Assembly: GCF_945957345.1 (NCBI RefSeq)
Contig: NZ_CAMFKW010000016.1
Location: 33,284-97,283 of the forward strand
DNA from: an uncultured Allobosea sp.
GTDB taxonomy: Bacteria; Pseudomonadota; Alphaproteobacteria; Rhizobiales; Beijerinckiaceae
DNA: 64,000 nucleotides
Reading direction: 5' to 3'
Shown one piece after another: positions 45,236 to 53,934 of the stretch (the stretch's first letter is position 1; each line of letters starts with the position of its first letter). Below the pieces are notes generated by a model, which worked only from the letters and a program-made list of their open reading frames with translations, was not told the DNA's origin and made no database searches. Both the position numbers and the translations under genes were made by a program.

Positions 45236-46141
45236 ATGAGACGCTATCTGCCGTCGCTGTCAGCTTTGCACGCTTTCGAGGCCGCCGCACGATTCATGAA
45301 TTTCACGAAGGCGGCAGATGACCTCGGACTGACGCAGAGCGGCATCAGCCGGCAGATCCATAATCTCGAGAAATTTCTCGGCGTCCCTCTCTTCCACCGA
45401 TCCGGCCCGCGCCTCGTTCTGACGGAGGTGGGCGCGAACTACTATCGCGAGCTCGCGCTGACGCTCGACAAACTCCAGGAGATCACCATCGATGCCGTGC
45501 GCGGGCGCTCCGTCGACAGCTCGCTGATGATCGGCACCCACCCGACCATGGGAGCCCGTTGGCTGCCTCGGCGCATCGAGACCTTCATCCACGCACACCC
45601 GGACATCCCGGTCGAGGTCACGCTGGCCCCCGCCGATCTCAATTTCGAGACGACGCGGCTGGACGTCGCCATCCTGCGAGGCGTGGGGACATGGCTCAAT
45701 GCCCGGTCGGTCGAATTGTTCGCGGAAGAGATCGCCGTCGTGACCTCACCCAAGCTGATCCCGCTCCGGACGAGGCTCGAGAACAAGGACTTTGCCGGCT
45801 TCCCCCTACTTCAGAACGCAAGCCGCCCCAGCATATGGCTGCATTGGCTGCGCCTGTCGGGGCTCACTTATCAGGGGCGTATCCAGGGAACGCGCTTTGC
45901 GCATACCGAGATGCTGATCAATGCCGCGCTTCAGGGCATAGGCATCGCCATCGTCCCGACCTGCTATATCGAAACGGAGCTCGCCCGTAACGAACTCCAC
46001 ATGCCGTTTGGCCCGCCGATCCTGTCCGGAGACTCGTATTTCGCGGTTTATCCCGAGCGGAAGGCGCAGTTGCACAGCGTCATGGCCTTCCGCGAATGGG
46101 TGACGCGGGAAACGCGCAACTATCGCAAGCCGAAGCCTTAA
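45236..46141 (+). CDS. LysR family transcriptional regulator (GcvA-like)
   Basis: 301 residues from the ATG at 45236; an ATG at 45215 would add seven. The helix-turn-helix is FTKAADDLGLTQSGISRQIHNLE (about residues 22-44), with the GcvA-like opening LPSLSALHAFEAAARF. A substrate-binding effector domain follows. It is divergent from the amino-acid operon ending at 38331 and is its likely regulator. The 193-base gap between them is AT-rich near the LysR side. Confidence 0.9.
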   Translation: MRRYLPSLSALHAFEAAARFMNFTKAADDLGLTQSGISRQIHNLEKFLGVPLFHRSGPRLVLTEVGANYYRELALTLDKLQEITIDAVRGRSVDSSLMIGTHPTMGARWLPRRIETFIHAHPDIPVEVTLAPADLNFETTRLDVAILRGVGTWLNARSVELFAEEIAVVTSPKLIPLRTRLENKDFAGFPLLQNASRPSIWLHWLRLSGLTYQGRIQGTRFAHTEMLINAALQGIGIAIVPTCYIETELARNELHMPFGPPILSGDSYFAVYPERKAQLHSVMAFREWVTRETRNYRKPKP

Positions 46142-46281
46142 TATTCTGCAGCGGCCTTTCGCCCAGCGCCGCTGCCAAGCGCCTGACGCAACAGAGACTT
46201 TGCGCCGATACCGTTGAAAAAGTCGGCATTGCTGCGGGGATGAAGTCCTGATTCAGTCGCCCTTGTGCGGAGGGCGGCACG

Positions 46282-46683
46282 ATGATGGGCGGGCGGATGG
46301 TGGCGCAGGAGGCGCTGTTCTACGAGTTCAGCCTGGACCGCCACGTCCCGGCCGATCACGGGGTCCGCGCCATAGATCGCTTCGTCGATCTCTCGGAGAT
46401 CCGCGCGCATCTTCGTCCGTTCTACAGCGAGACAGGCCGCCCCTCGATCGACCCGGAGCTGATGATCCGGATGCTGCTCATCGGCTATTGCTTCGGCATC
46501 CGCTCCGAGCGCCGCCTGTGCCGCCTCGCGGCGGGCGAGCATATCGTCGCCATGATGACGCAGTCGCGCGCTGGATCGAACGCCAAGGCCAAGGGCGAGC
46601 TTGGCTTGTCGCCGCGCCATACCTCGTGGCGGCAGGGCTTTGCCGAGATCATTCGGAATGAACCGCGGCCGATCGCACGCTAG
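46282..46683 (+). pseudogene. Truncated IS1182-family transposase
   Basis: The first 80 or so residues (EALFYEFSLDRHVPADH, GRPSIDPELMIRMLLIGYCF, IRSERRLC) match the N-terminus of IS1182-type transposases. The protein loses the family after about residue 82, where other members continue with EEVHLNLAYRW. It then ends in unrelated sequence. The DDE catalytic core is missing, so this is an inactive remnant. It lies between the two paralogous amino-acid operons. Confidence 0.8.
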
Positions 46684-46883
46684 CGCTGTCATTTGACCAA
46701 CTCGGGCGCGATGTTGCGACGAGCGCACCCCGTTCAAGGCCCGGAGGCGCCGTTGCCGGAAGTTGGCGGCTTGCCAGGAGGCTGACATTAAGCCTGACGA
46801 ATAGGCCGGCATCCCGCAATCCTCAACAGGACCGTATGGGATGGGTTCCGGCCGATACGGAAAGCGGCGTGAATGCTCGGCTA

Positions 46884-48056
46884 TCAGCCATGCAAATGCG
46901 ACGGCTCAACTCGCCGAATATCAGCCAGTTTTTGCGCGCCCAACATTCCCATCGTCGTCCGCAATTCCGCCGACAGCACATCGAGCACCCGGCCGGCTCC
47001 GCCAGTTCCTCCCATCGCAACGCCGTAAAGCGTGGCGCGACCAATCATGACGCCGCGAGCTCCCAGCGCCAGAAAACGGGCTATATCCGCGCCACGCCGC
47101 ACTCCACTATCTGCGAATACCTCCATCCGGCCCCCGACCGCTTCGGCGATCTGTGGCAGCACTTCGGTCGGGCCCGGCGCGCAATCGAGATTGCGGGCGC
47201 CATGGTTCGAGACCACGATGGCGTCGACGCCGTGGGAGCGGGCCGTCAGCGCGTCCTCGACGCGCAGCACCCCTTTGACAACGAGCTTGCCTCGCCAGCG
47301 TTGCCGCAGCAGGCGAACGTCTTCCCAGGTTACGTCCTTCGCCAGGCTGACTTCGTCGGAGAGAGCTTCGCGGCCGAGCCGCGTGCGGAATTCCGCCGGG
47401 TAATGTGCATAGGTCGGAACGCCGGAGGTCGCCAGCGCGCGCAGCATCACTGCAACCGCCCAGCGCGGATGCCGAGCCACATCTAGCGCCGCCCGCCACG
47501 ACGCCTTGAGCGGGATTCCGAAGCCGTTCCGCAGGTTGTATTCACGGTTTGGGCCGACCGCAGTGTCTGCCGTCAGCACCAGTGTTTCCGCTCCGGCCGC
47601 CCAGGCCCGATCGAGCAGATTCAGCATGCGCTGGCGATCCTTCCAAATATAGAGCTGAAACCACAGCTCAGCGCCGGATTCCGCCGCGATCCGTTCGATC
47701 GAGGTAATCGACTGTGTCGAAACGCAGAATGGAATGCCTGCGCGCGCCGCCGCACGCGCGAGTGCGATCTCGCCGTCATGCCAGACCAATCCTGCCACCG
47801 CTGTCGGTGCTATGACGAGCGGCAAAGGCTGCGGCTTCCCGAGGAGCTCCGCTTCCGTCGATACCCGGGCGACATCGACGAGAACCGCCGGGGAAAGTGC
47901 AATCGCATCAAGCCTGCGCCGATTGGCGAGAATCGAGACCTCGTCCTCGCAGCCGCGGTCGATATATTCGAACAAGCCACGTGGGAGGCGGCGTCGCGCA
48001 GCATGGCGGGCATCCTCGACGTTCAGGATGCGGGCGAAAGCGGAGGGTGCAATCAT
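46884..48056 (-). CDS. FMN-dependent alpha-hydroxy-acid oxidase/dehydrogenase (LldD type)
   Basis: 390 residues. FMN-barrel motifs are APTAVAGL near the start, WFQLYIWKDR, VLTADTAV, and VVKGVLRVEDA. The catalytic histidine-arginine loop reads SNHGARNLDC, where most members have SNHGGRQLD; the catalytic H and R are kept. The C-terminal ADSGVRRGADIARFLALGA binds the phosphate. It oxidises an L-2-hydroxy acid such as lactate, glycolate or mandelate to the keto acid. It lies 33 bases downstream of the ATPase gene of the second amino-acid importer. Confidence 0.88.
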   Translation of the reverse strand: MIAPSAFARILNVEDARHAARRRLPRGLFEYIDRGCEDEVSILANRRRLDAIALSPAVLVDVARVSTEAELLGKPQPLPLVIAPTAVAGLVWHDGEIALARAAARAGIPFCVSTQSITSIERIAAESGAELWFQLYIWKDRQRMLNLLDRAWAAGAETLVLTADTAVGPNREYNLRNGFGIPLKASWRAALDVARHPRWAVAVMLRALATSGVPTYAHYPAEFRTRLGREALSDEVSLAKDVTWEDVRLLRQRWRGKLVVKGVLRVEDALTARSHGVDAIVVSNHGARNLDCAPGPTEVLPQIAEAVGGRMEVFADSGVRRGADIARFLALGARGVMIGRATLYGVAMGGTGGAGRVLDVLSAELRTTMGMLGAQKLADIRRVEPSHLHG

Positions 48057-48089
48057 CGCTCCATACGGCCAGACACGTAATGACGCGGC

Positions 48090-48851
48090 TCAGCCGCGAT
48101 TGTGGAAGTGGCTGAGGAAGACTTTCGTCGCCTCCTGTTGAGGTTGGCCAATCACATCGCGGGCGGGCCCCTCCTCGACGATGACACCATCGCGCATGAA
48201 GACGACACGATCCGCGACCTCGCGGGCGAAACCGATCTCATGAGTGACGATGATCATCGTCATGCCCTCGGCGGCGAGATCGCGCATTACACCCAGCACT
48301 TCGCCGACGAGTTCGGGATCGAGAGCCGATGTCGCCTCGTCGAAGAGCATCACCTCGGGCTCCATGGCCAGCGCGCGCGCGATGGCGACGCGCTGCTTCT
48401 GGCCGCCGGAGAGCTTGTTCGGGAAGACGTCGACCTTGTCGCTCAGGCCGACCTTGGCGAGCAGCTTGCGGGCGAGCGCCTCGGCCTGCGGCTTGGACAT
48501 AGCCTTCACCGAGACCGGGCCCTCCATCACGTTCTGGACGACGGTCATGTGCGGAAACAGGTTGAAATGCTGGAAGACCATGCCGGTATTCGAGCGGAAA
48601 CGCGCCTGCTCGCGGGTGGCCGGCAGCTTCGAGCCGTCGCCGAAGGAGAAGCTGTCCTCGTCGATGCGGATGCGCCCTCCCTCGGGCATGACGAGCAGGT
48701 TGAGACAGCGCAGCAGCGTCGATTTGCCGGAACCGGAGGGGCCGATCAGCGCCACGACCTGACCGGTCTCGACCCGCAGATTGATGTCGCGCAGCACGGT
48801 CAGGGAACCGAAACTCTTGCGCAGGCCGGAGACCTCGATCTTGTAGCTCAT
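48090..48851 (-). CDS. Polar amino-acid ABC transporter ATP-binding protein (GlnQ type), second system
   Basis: 253 residues from the ATG at 48851. Walker [10 protein letters not shown], signature [15 protein letters not shown], Walker [13 protein letters not shown] and H-loop VTHEIGFA are present. It closely resembles the protein encoded at 42713, including the C-terminal VFLSHFHN. It energises the second importer. Confidence 0.93.
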   Translation of the reverse strand: MSYKIEVSGLRKSFGSLTVLRDINLRVETGQVVALIGPSGSGKSTLLRCLNLLVMPEGGRIRIDEDSFSFGDGSKLPATREQARFRSNTGMVFQHFNLFPHMTVVQNVMEGPVSVKAMSKPQAEALARKLLAKVGLSDKVDVFPNKLSGGQKQRVAIARALAMEPEVMLFDEATSALDPELVGEVLGVMRDLAAEGMTMIIVTHEIGFAREVADRVVFMRDGVIVEEGPARDVIGQPQQEATKVFLSHFHNRG

Positions 48852-48861
48852 CGCCGCGCCC

Positions 48862-49527
48862 TCAGTTGCTGTGCGCAAGCCGTTTCTCGGCTTGCTTCGC
48901 GACCACGGTCAGCGGCAGCAGCACGACCACATAGATCGTGGCGACCACCGTGTAGACCTCAAGCGCGCGGTAAGTGTCCATCGCCGCCACCTGGCCCTGA
49001 TAGAGCAGGTCCGGCACGGCGAGGACCGAGACGAGCGACGTGTTCTTGAACTGGATGATCGACTGGTTCATCAGCGGCGGGATCATCCGCTTGATCGCCT
49101 GCGGGAGTACGATCCGGCGCATGACGCGCGCAGGAGTCATGCCCAGCGCAAGCCCCGCCTCGCTTTGCCCCGGCTCGATCGAGACGATGCCGCCGCGGAT
49201 GACCTCTGCATAAAAGGAGCCGCCATAGAGCGTCAGCGTCACGATCGAGGCGGTGATCGCATCCAGCTTGATCCCTGTCAGGATCGGCAGCGCGTAGTAG
49301 AACCAGAGCAGCAGCACGAGCAGCGGCGTCAGCCGGAACATCTCGATATAGGCCCAGGACAGCCAGCGCAGCGCCGGCGAACGCGAGAGCTGCGCAATGC
49401 CGGCGATCAAGCCGACGATCAGTCCGAGCAACACGACCGCGATCGTGATGCCGATCGTCACGCCGGTTCCGGTCAGGAAGATCCAGCGATAGCCCCAGAC
49501 GATGTCGAAATTCCAAGTGTAGGACAT
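48862..49527 (-). CDS. Polar amino-acid ABC transporter permease, second system
   Basis: 221 residues from the ATG at 49527. It shares WGYRWIFL near the start, [21 protein letters not shown] (EAA loop) and [22 protein letters not shown] with its paralogue at 43483. The open frame upstream of 49527 is without coding support. Confidence 0.92.
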   Translation of the reverse strand: MSYTWNFDIVWGYRWIFLTGTGVTIGITIAVVLLGLIVGLIAGIAQLSRSPALRWLSWAYIEMFRLTPLLVLLLWFYYALPILTGIKLDAITASIVTLTLYGGSFYAEVIRGGIVSIEPGQSEAGLALGMTPARVMRRIVLPQAIKRMIPPLMNQSIIQFKNTSLVSVLAVPDLLYQGQVAAMDTYRALEVYTVVATIYVVVLLPLTVVAKQAEKRLAHSN

Positions 49528-49586
49528 GCTGAACCCTGCCTGCGCATGGCGCGGCCTTGCAGACGAAAGCCGATCGAACGTCGCGC

Positions 49587-49615
49587 GCCGGCTTCCCGCC
49601 ATGCGGGAAGCCGGC
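49587..49615 (-). promoter_or_regulatory. Intercistronic stem-loop behind the second amino-acid binding-protein gene
   Basis: A perfect 13-base stem, GCCGGCTTCCCGC and GCGGGAAGCCGGC, with a 3-base loop, 7 bases after the binding-protein stop. It occupies the same place as the hairpin in the paralogous operon (44178) but has a different sequence. Confidence 0.65.
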
Positions 49616-49621
49616 CGGTCC

Positions 49622-50470
49622 TCAGAGCGTGATGCCCGCCGGGATGTCCTCGGAGGTGACGCCAACCTGTTCCAGGCTTTCGACGACGGCGCTGCGGACC
49701 AGACCGAGGCCGCGTGCGTAGACGATCCAGGTATTGACGAAATCCCGCCACGTCTTGTCCGATTCACGGCGGAAGGCCGCGTTCGAGGTCGAGCCGAAGA
49801 AGGGCTGAGGCACGACGACCTTGCCGAGGCCGGGATCGGCCTTGACCGCGCGCACGCCGCCCATCCAGAAGATGCATTGGGCGTCGACACGACCGGTGCG
49901 CAACGCTAGCATGGCTTCGTTGATGGTCTTGAAGCGGCTGATCTGCGCCTTCGGGCACAGAAGCGTCGCAATCTGGTCATGGGCCGAGCCGACGTCGACC
50001 GAGATCTTCACCTCCGGCTTGTTCATGTCGGCCCAGTTCTTCGGCTCGAAGCCGGGCTTGGCGATGACGACCAGCGCGCTGTCATAGGCGCCGACCGAGA
50101 AATCGACGGCCATGGCGCGCTTCGGCGTCGGATTGAGGCCGAACATGATGTCGATCTTGTCGGCCTGAAGGTCGAGCACCGCGTTGCCCCAGGTGGTTTC
50201 CACCAGCTCGAGCTCGACTTCCATGTCCTTCGCGAGCGCAGAGCCGATCGTGTAGAAATGGCCGCTCCACTTGCCCGAGGCGGGGTCCTTGACGAACCAG
50301 GGCGCACTCGAGGTCACGGCGCCGAGCCGGAGCTTCTTGTTGGCGATGATGCGGTCGAAAGTGTTCTTTCCCGCGGTCTGTGCGCTTGCTCCGTTGGAGG
50401 CCAGCGTGAGTGCGCCGGCGGCCACCGCGCCAGCACCGATAAGCCCTGCCAGATCCCTGCGTGTCGTCAT
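49622..50470 (-). CDS. Amino-acid ABC transporter substrate-binding protein, family 3, second system
   Basis: 282 residues behind GGGAGAAG. The signal peptide MTTRRDLAGLIGAGAVAAGA contains a paired arginine (TRRDL) suggesting Tat export, with cleavage near ASA (residue 30). ETTWGNAVLDLQADKIDIMFGLNPTPKR parallels the protein at 44209. It delivers its ligand to the permease at 48862. Confidence 0.9.
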   Translation of the reverse strand: MTTRRDLAGLIGAGAVAAGALTLASNGASAQTAGKNTFDRIIANKKLRLGAVTSSAPWFVKDPASGKWSGHFYTIGSALAKDMEVELELVETTWGNAVLDLQADKIDIMFGLNPTPKRAMAVDFSVGAYDSALVVIAKPGFEPKNWADMNKPEVKISVDVGSAHDQIATLLCPKAQISRFKTINEAMLALRTGRVDAQCIFWMGGVRAVKADPGLGKVVVPQPFFGSTSNAAFRRESDKTWRDFVNTWIVYARGLGLVRSAVVESLEQVGVTSEDIPAGITL

Positions 50471-50595
50471 TATTCTTCTCCCGGCGTTATGAGGCGAACC
50501 CCGTTATGGTTGGTGAGCCAAGCTCCCGCTTCCCCTGCAGGCATCCGAGGCCTTCCGCCCCTCACCGAAGGCGGCAGCGGATTTTCTCGTCGTTC

Positions 50596-52023
50596 TCAGC
50601 CCTGTTTCGGCGCCAGCAGCACACCCGGATTCATCAGGCCTTGCGGGTCGAACAGCGCCTTGACCTTGGTCATCAGCTCGTAGCGAAGCGGATCGGCAAG
50701 ACGTTCGAGCTCTTCGGTGAGCTTGCGGCCGACGCCATGCTCGGCGCTGAAGGTGCCGCCAAAGCGAGCCGCGACATCGTGGATCGCCCGCTCGACCTCC
50801 AGCGCGAAGGCTTCCGCATCGGGCAGCGCCGCCCAGTAGGCGTGGGTGAACATCAGGATGTAGTGCACGTTGCCGTCGCCGAGATGGCAGACGACCTCGC
50901 TATACGCCTCCGGAAACAGCTTCGCCGCCACCTCGTCCGCAGCCTTGATGAAGGGCGCGACATGAGAGGAGCGCACCGCGACGTCATGCGTGATGCTCAT
51001 CCCCTCCTTCTTGTTCGCCTCGGAGACCGAGTGGCGGATGTGCCAGAAATCCGCAGCTTGCTGCTCTGAGGTGGCGATCACTGCGTCAAGCAGCTCGCCC
51101 TGCTCCAGCGCAGCGCCCAGAACCTCCTCGAGGATGTCGCGCAGCGCGGTCGTCGCATCCTCACTGCCGAGCTCGATCAGGACCGACCAGGCGGGAATCT
51201 CGGCGAAGGGGAAGCGCACGCGCTCGGCATGCTTGCGCACCAGCTCGAACTGCGAGGCCGAGACAAGCTCGAAAGCCTGGATATAGGAACCCGCTCGATC
51301 CTGCAGCGCGGCCAGCAGCGCGACCGCATCGGCCGGATCGGCGGCAGCGACCCAGGCATGGGCCGTATTCGGTGTCTGCGGGTGCAGCCGAAGCGCCGCG
51401 CCCGTGACGATGCCGAGCGAGCCCTCTGCGCCGATGAACAGATGGCGCAGCATGTAGCCGGTATTATCCTTACGCAACGCAGCCAGATCGCTGAGCACAC
51501 GGCCATCGGCCAGAACCACTTCGAGGCCGGCGACGAGATCCCGCATCGGACCGTAGCGGACGACGCCGGTGCCACCGGCATTGGTCGAGATCAGCCCGCC
51601 GATCTGGGCGCTGCCCTCGCTGCCGAGATGCAGCGGGAACTGCCGGCCTGCCTCTGCCGCGGCATTGTGGAGATCGCCGAGCACGACGCCGGCATCGACC
51701 GTAGCGATACCGGATGCGCGGTCGAGGCCGCGGATGCGGTTCATGCGCCGCAGCGAGAGCATGATGCCAGGCTTATCGGGGCGGTTGCTCTCCGGTACCG
51801 CACCGAAGCACAGGCCGGTATTGCCACCGACCGGAAAGATCGGCTGCCCCTGCGCTGCGCATAGCGCAACGACGGCGGAAACCTCGGCTGTCGAACTCGG
51901 CTGGACCACGGCCAGCGCAGCCCCTCGCCTCCGCTGGCGCCAATCGACCAGATACGGCTCCATCTCAGCCGGATCAGTGACCAGGCCCTTGTCGCCGACG
52001 ATGGCGCGAAGTGCTTCGAGCAC
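50596..52023 (-). CDS. FAD-binding oxidoreductase, D-2-hydroxy-acid dehydrogenase type (GlcD/D-2HGDH)
   Basis: 475 residues; GTG start at 52023 behind GAGGAGGG. The PCMH FAD-binding motif reads GGNTGLCFGAVP (near residue 62), with GGLISTNAGGTGVVRYG further on; the C-terminal FAD-oxidase domain ends with AEHGVGR and MNPGVLL. It probably oxidises a D-2-hydroxy acid (lactate, 2-hydroxyglutarate or glycolate). With the FMN enzyme at 46884 the operon could handle both stereoisomers. Confidence 0.9.
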   Translation of the reverse strand: MLEALRAIVGDKGLVTDPAEMEPYLVDWRQRRRGAALAVVQPSSTAEVSAVVALCAAQGQPIFPVGGNTGLCFGAVPESNRPDKPGIMLSLRRMNRIRGLDRASGIATVDAGVVLGDLHNAAAEAGRQFPLHLGSEGSAQIGGLISTNAGGTGVVRYGPMRDLVAGLEVVLADGRVLSDLAALRKDNTGYMLRHLFIGAEGSLGIVTGAALRLHPQTPNTAHAWVAAADPADAVALLAALQDRAGSYIQAFELVSASQFELVRKHAERVRFPFAEIPAWSVLIELGSEDATTALRDILEEVLGAALEQGELLDAVIATSEQQAADFWHIRHSVSEANKKEGMSITHDVAVRSSHVAPFIKAADEVAAKLFPEAYSEVVCHLGDGNVHYILMFTHAYWAALPDAEAFALEVERAIHDVAARFGGTFSAEHGVGRKLTEELERLADPLRYELMTKVKALFDPQGLMNPGVLLAPKQG

Positions 52024-52034
52024 GGTCGCCCTCC

Positions 52035-52934
52035 TCAGGCGAGGCTGATGGCTTTGGCCTGCGCCGCCGCGACCTTGAGCTTGGCCATCGTCTGGTCGCT
52101 GGGGCCGGTCAGGGGCAGGCGCACCCCGCCGACCGGCATGCCCGCCAAGGCCATGTATTCCTTCAGGGGGCCGGGATTGGTCTCCACGTAAATGGAGTCG
52201 ATGACCGGGTCGACCTTGTCCTGCAGTTTCAGTGCTTCCTTGAGCTTGCCCTGGCTGGCGAGCTCGAAAATCTCGATCCAGATCTTCGGATAGATCGTGG
52301 CGGAAGCCAGCACGCCGCCGCGTGCGCCAAGCGCGACATGGGTGGCGAAGAGCGGCTCCTCGCCGGACAGGATCGCGATCTTGTCGCCGGCATATTTCAC
52401 CGTGCGAATGAAATCTGGCATGTCGTAGGAGGAATATTTCATGCCGATGATCGAGCCGTCCTCGGCCATCGCCTGGACGGTATCGGCGAAGGCCGCGACC
52501 GTCGTCCGGCGCGGGATCTGATAGAGCATGACCGGCAGGTCGAGCGCATCGCGGTAGCGCCGAAAATAGGCACGCATCCCGTCCTGTGTTCCGGGAGCGT
52601 AATAGGGCGTTACGGTCATGACCGCGGCCGCGCCGGCGGCGGCGAAGTCGCGTCCGGCCTCCAGAGCATCCTCGAAGCCGGTCGAGAGCACACCCGGAAT
52701 GACCGGCTTGCCATCGGCCGCCTCGACGCAGGCTGCGACGATCCTACGACGCTCGTCGCGCGAAAAGGCGGGATACTCGCCGGTGCCTCCGATCGGTACG
52801 ATTCCAGCCGCTCCGGCATCGAGCTGGAAGCGGACGAGCTGGTGCAGCGCCTTCACATCGACAGCGCCGTCGCCCGTCAACGGCGTGACGATCGCGGTGT
52901 AAAGGCCGTTCAGCTGGTCATGGGTAAGCGTCAT
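52035..52934 (-). CDS. Dihydrodipicolinate synthase/N-acetylneuraminate lyase family protein
   Basis: 299 residues from the ATG at 52934, preceded by AGGGATGG. The Schiff-base lysine is K166 (GMKYSS), the catalytic tyrosine is in MLYQIPRR and the carboxylate-binding loop is GGTGEYPA. Members are 2-keto-acid aldolases or dehydratases, including hydroxyproline and sugar-acid catabolic enzymes. As first gene of an importer operon it is probably catabolic rather than a lysine biosynthesis enzyme. Confidence 0.87.
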   Translation of the reverse strand: MTLTHDQLNGLYTAIVTPLTGDGAVDVKALHQLVRFQLDAGAAGIVPIGGTGEYPAFSRDERRRIVAACVEAADGKPVIPGVLSTGFEDALEAGRDFAAAGAAAVMTVTPYYAPGTQDGMRAYFRRYRDALDLPVMLYQIPRRTTVAAFADTVQAMAEDGSIIGMKYSSYDMPDFIRTVKYAGDKIAILSGEEPLFATHVALGARGGVLASATIYPKIWIEIFELASQGKLKEALKLQDKVDPVIDSIYVETNPGPLKEYMALAGMPVGGVRLPLTGPSDQTMAKLKVAAAQAKAISLA

Positions 52935-53168
52935 GTGAACCATCCCTGCCGCGTTCGACCGCCACGCCCGACCCCTCGCCGAGCACGCGCGGTTCATTGC
53001 CGGCGTATCGTTGGGATTGAAACTTCTTTCACATCAGAGACACTGTCAACATCAAATTACATAAATGTCGTATCCGATAATTTTGGCTAAGCGACGACAA
53101 TCGATCCCTTTTCATGCCCCCGTCGGACGCTTATGACAGGTACCTGATCGACGCGGCGGAGAAACGAC

Positions 53169-53807
53169 ATGCCGGAACTATCATGGGCAGAGCAGGCGGA
53201 AGCCAGTGAGCCGCCGGAGGCGCAACGCAGCGCGGAGGACCAGGGTGTCGACGTCGGCGCTCGGCTCTTGAAGCTGCGCAAGGGGCGGCGCCTGACGCTT
53301 CAGGACATGAGCGCACTCACCGGTGTTTCCGCCTCGGCTTTCTCGAAAATCGAGAGAAATGAACTTTCTCCGACGATTTCGACGATGCAGCGCATCGCGC
53401 AGGGCCTCGATGTCGAGCTGGTGACGCTGCTTTCAAGCGACGAGGCCGGGAGCGCCGCTGGCTTTCCTGGGCGGAGGAGCATCAGCCGTGCGGGGAGCGG
53501 CAGCAAGCATGCGACAGGCACCTGCAACAACGTGCTGCTCTGCGCTGACCTCAAGAACAAGCGCGCGACGCCGATACTGACCACGGTGACGGCGCGATCG
53601 CCGGATGAATACGCAGCCTGGGCAAAATCCGAGGCGGAAATCTTCGTGATGGTGCTGGAAGGCACGCTGGTCGTCCACAGCCGCCTCTATGAGCCACTCG
53701 AACTGAATAAAGGCGACTCGGTCTATTACGATGCGACCACCGAGCACACCTGGACCTCCAAGGGCGAAACCAACGCCGTCGTCCTGTGGGTGCTTGTGGA
53801 TTTGTGA
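53169..53807 (+). CDS. XRE family regulator with C-terminal cupin domain
   Basis: 212 residues. The helix-turn-helix (LTLQDMSALTGVSASAFSKIE, about 43-63) is followed after a flexible stretch by a cupin barrel (about 130-212, VLEGTLVVHS, LELNKGDSVYYDATTEHTW). This MerR-like combination, as in PuuR, often controls polyamine or amino-acid use. It sits in front of a polyamine-type importer and is divergent from the DapA-like gene, so it may control either or both. Confidence 0.87.
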   Translation: MPELSWAEQAEASEPPEAQRSAEDQGVDVGARLLKLRKGRRLTLQDMSALTGVSASAFSKIERNELSPTISTMQRIAQGLDVELVTLLSSDEAGSAAGFPGRRSISRAGSGSKHATGTCNNVLLCADLKNKRATPILTTVTARSPDEYAAWAKSEAEIFVMVLEGTLVVHSRLYEPLELNKGDSVYYDATTEHTWTSKGETNAVVLWVLVDL

Positions 53808-53854
53808 CCTCGACTTGAGTGTCGCCGGCAATTTGAGCCGGCGCTCGATGTCGT

Positions 53855-53887
53855 TTCCGAAAAAAAATGTCTTTTCGGAATTTTTTT
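53855..53887 (+). terminator. Intrinsic terminator behind the XRE-cupin gene
   Basis: Arms TTCCGAAAA (53855-53863) and TTTTCGGAA (53872-53880) form a perfect 9-base stem with an 8-base loop, followed by seven T. A smaller hairpin, GCCGGC-N7-GCCGGC, precedes it at 53824-53842. The following importer genes therefore need their own promoter in the 40 or so bases before 53935. Confidence 0.75.
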
Positions 53888-53934
53888 GTTGCCAGCGAAA
53901 AAACTTGGGCTAGCCTCTCGGTCAGAGAGGGACC

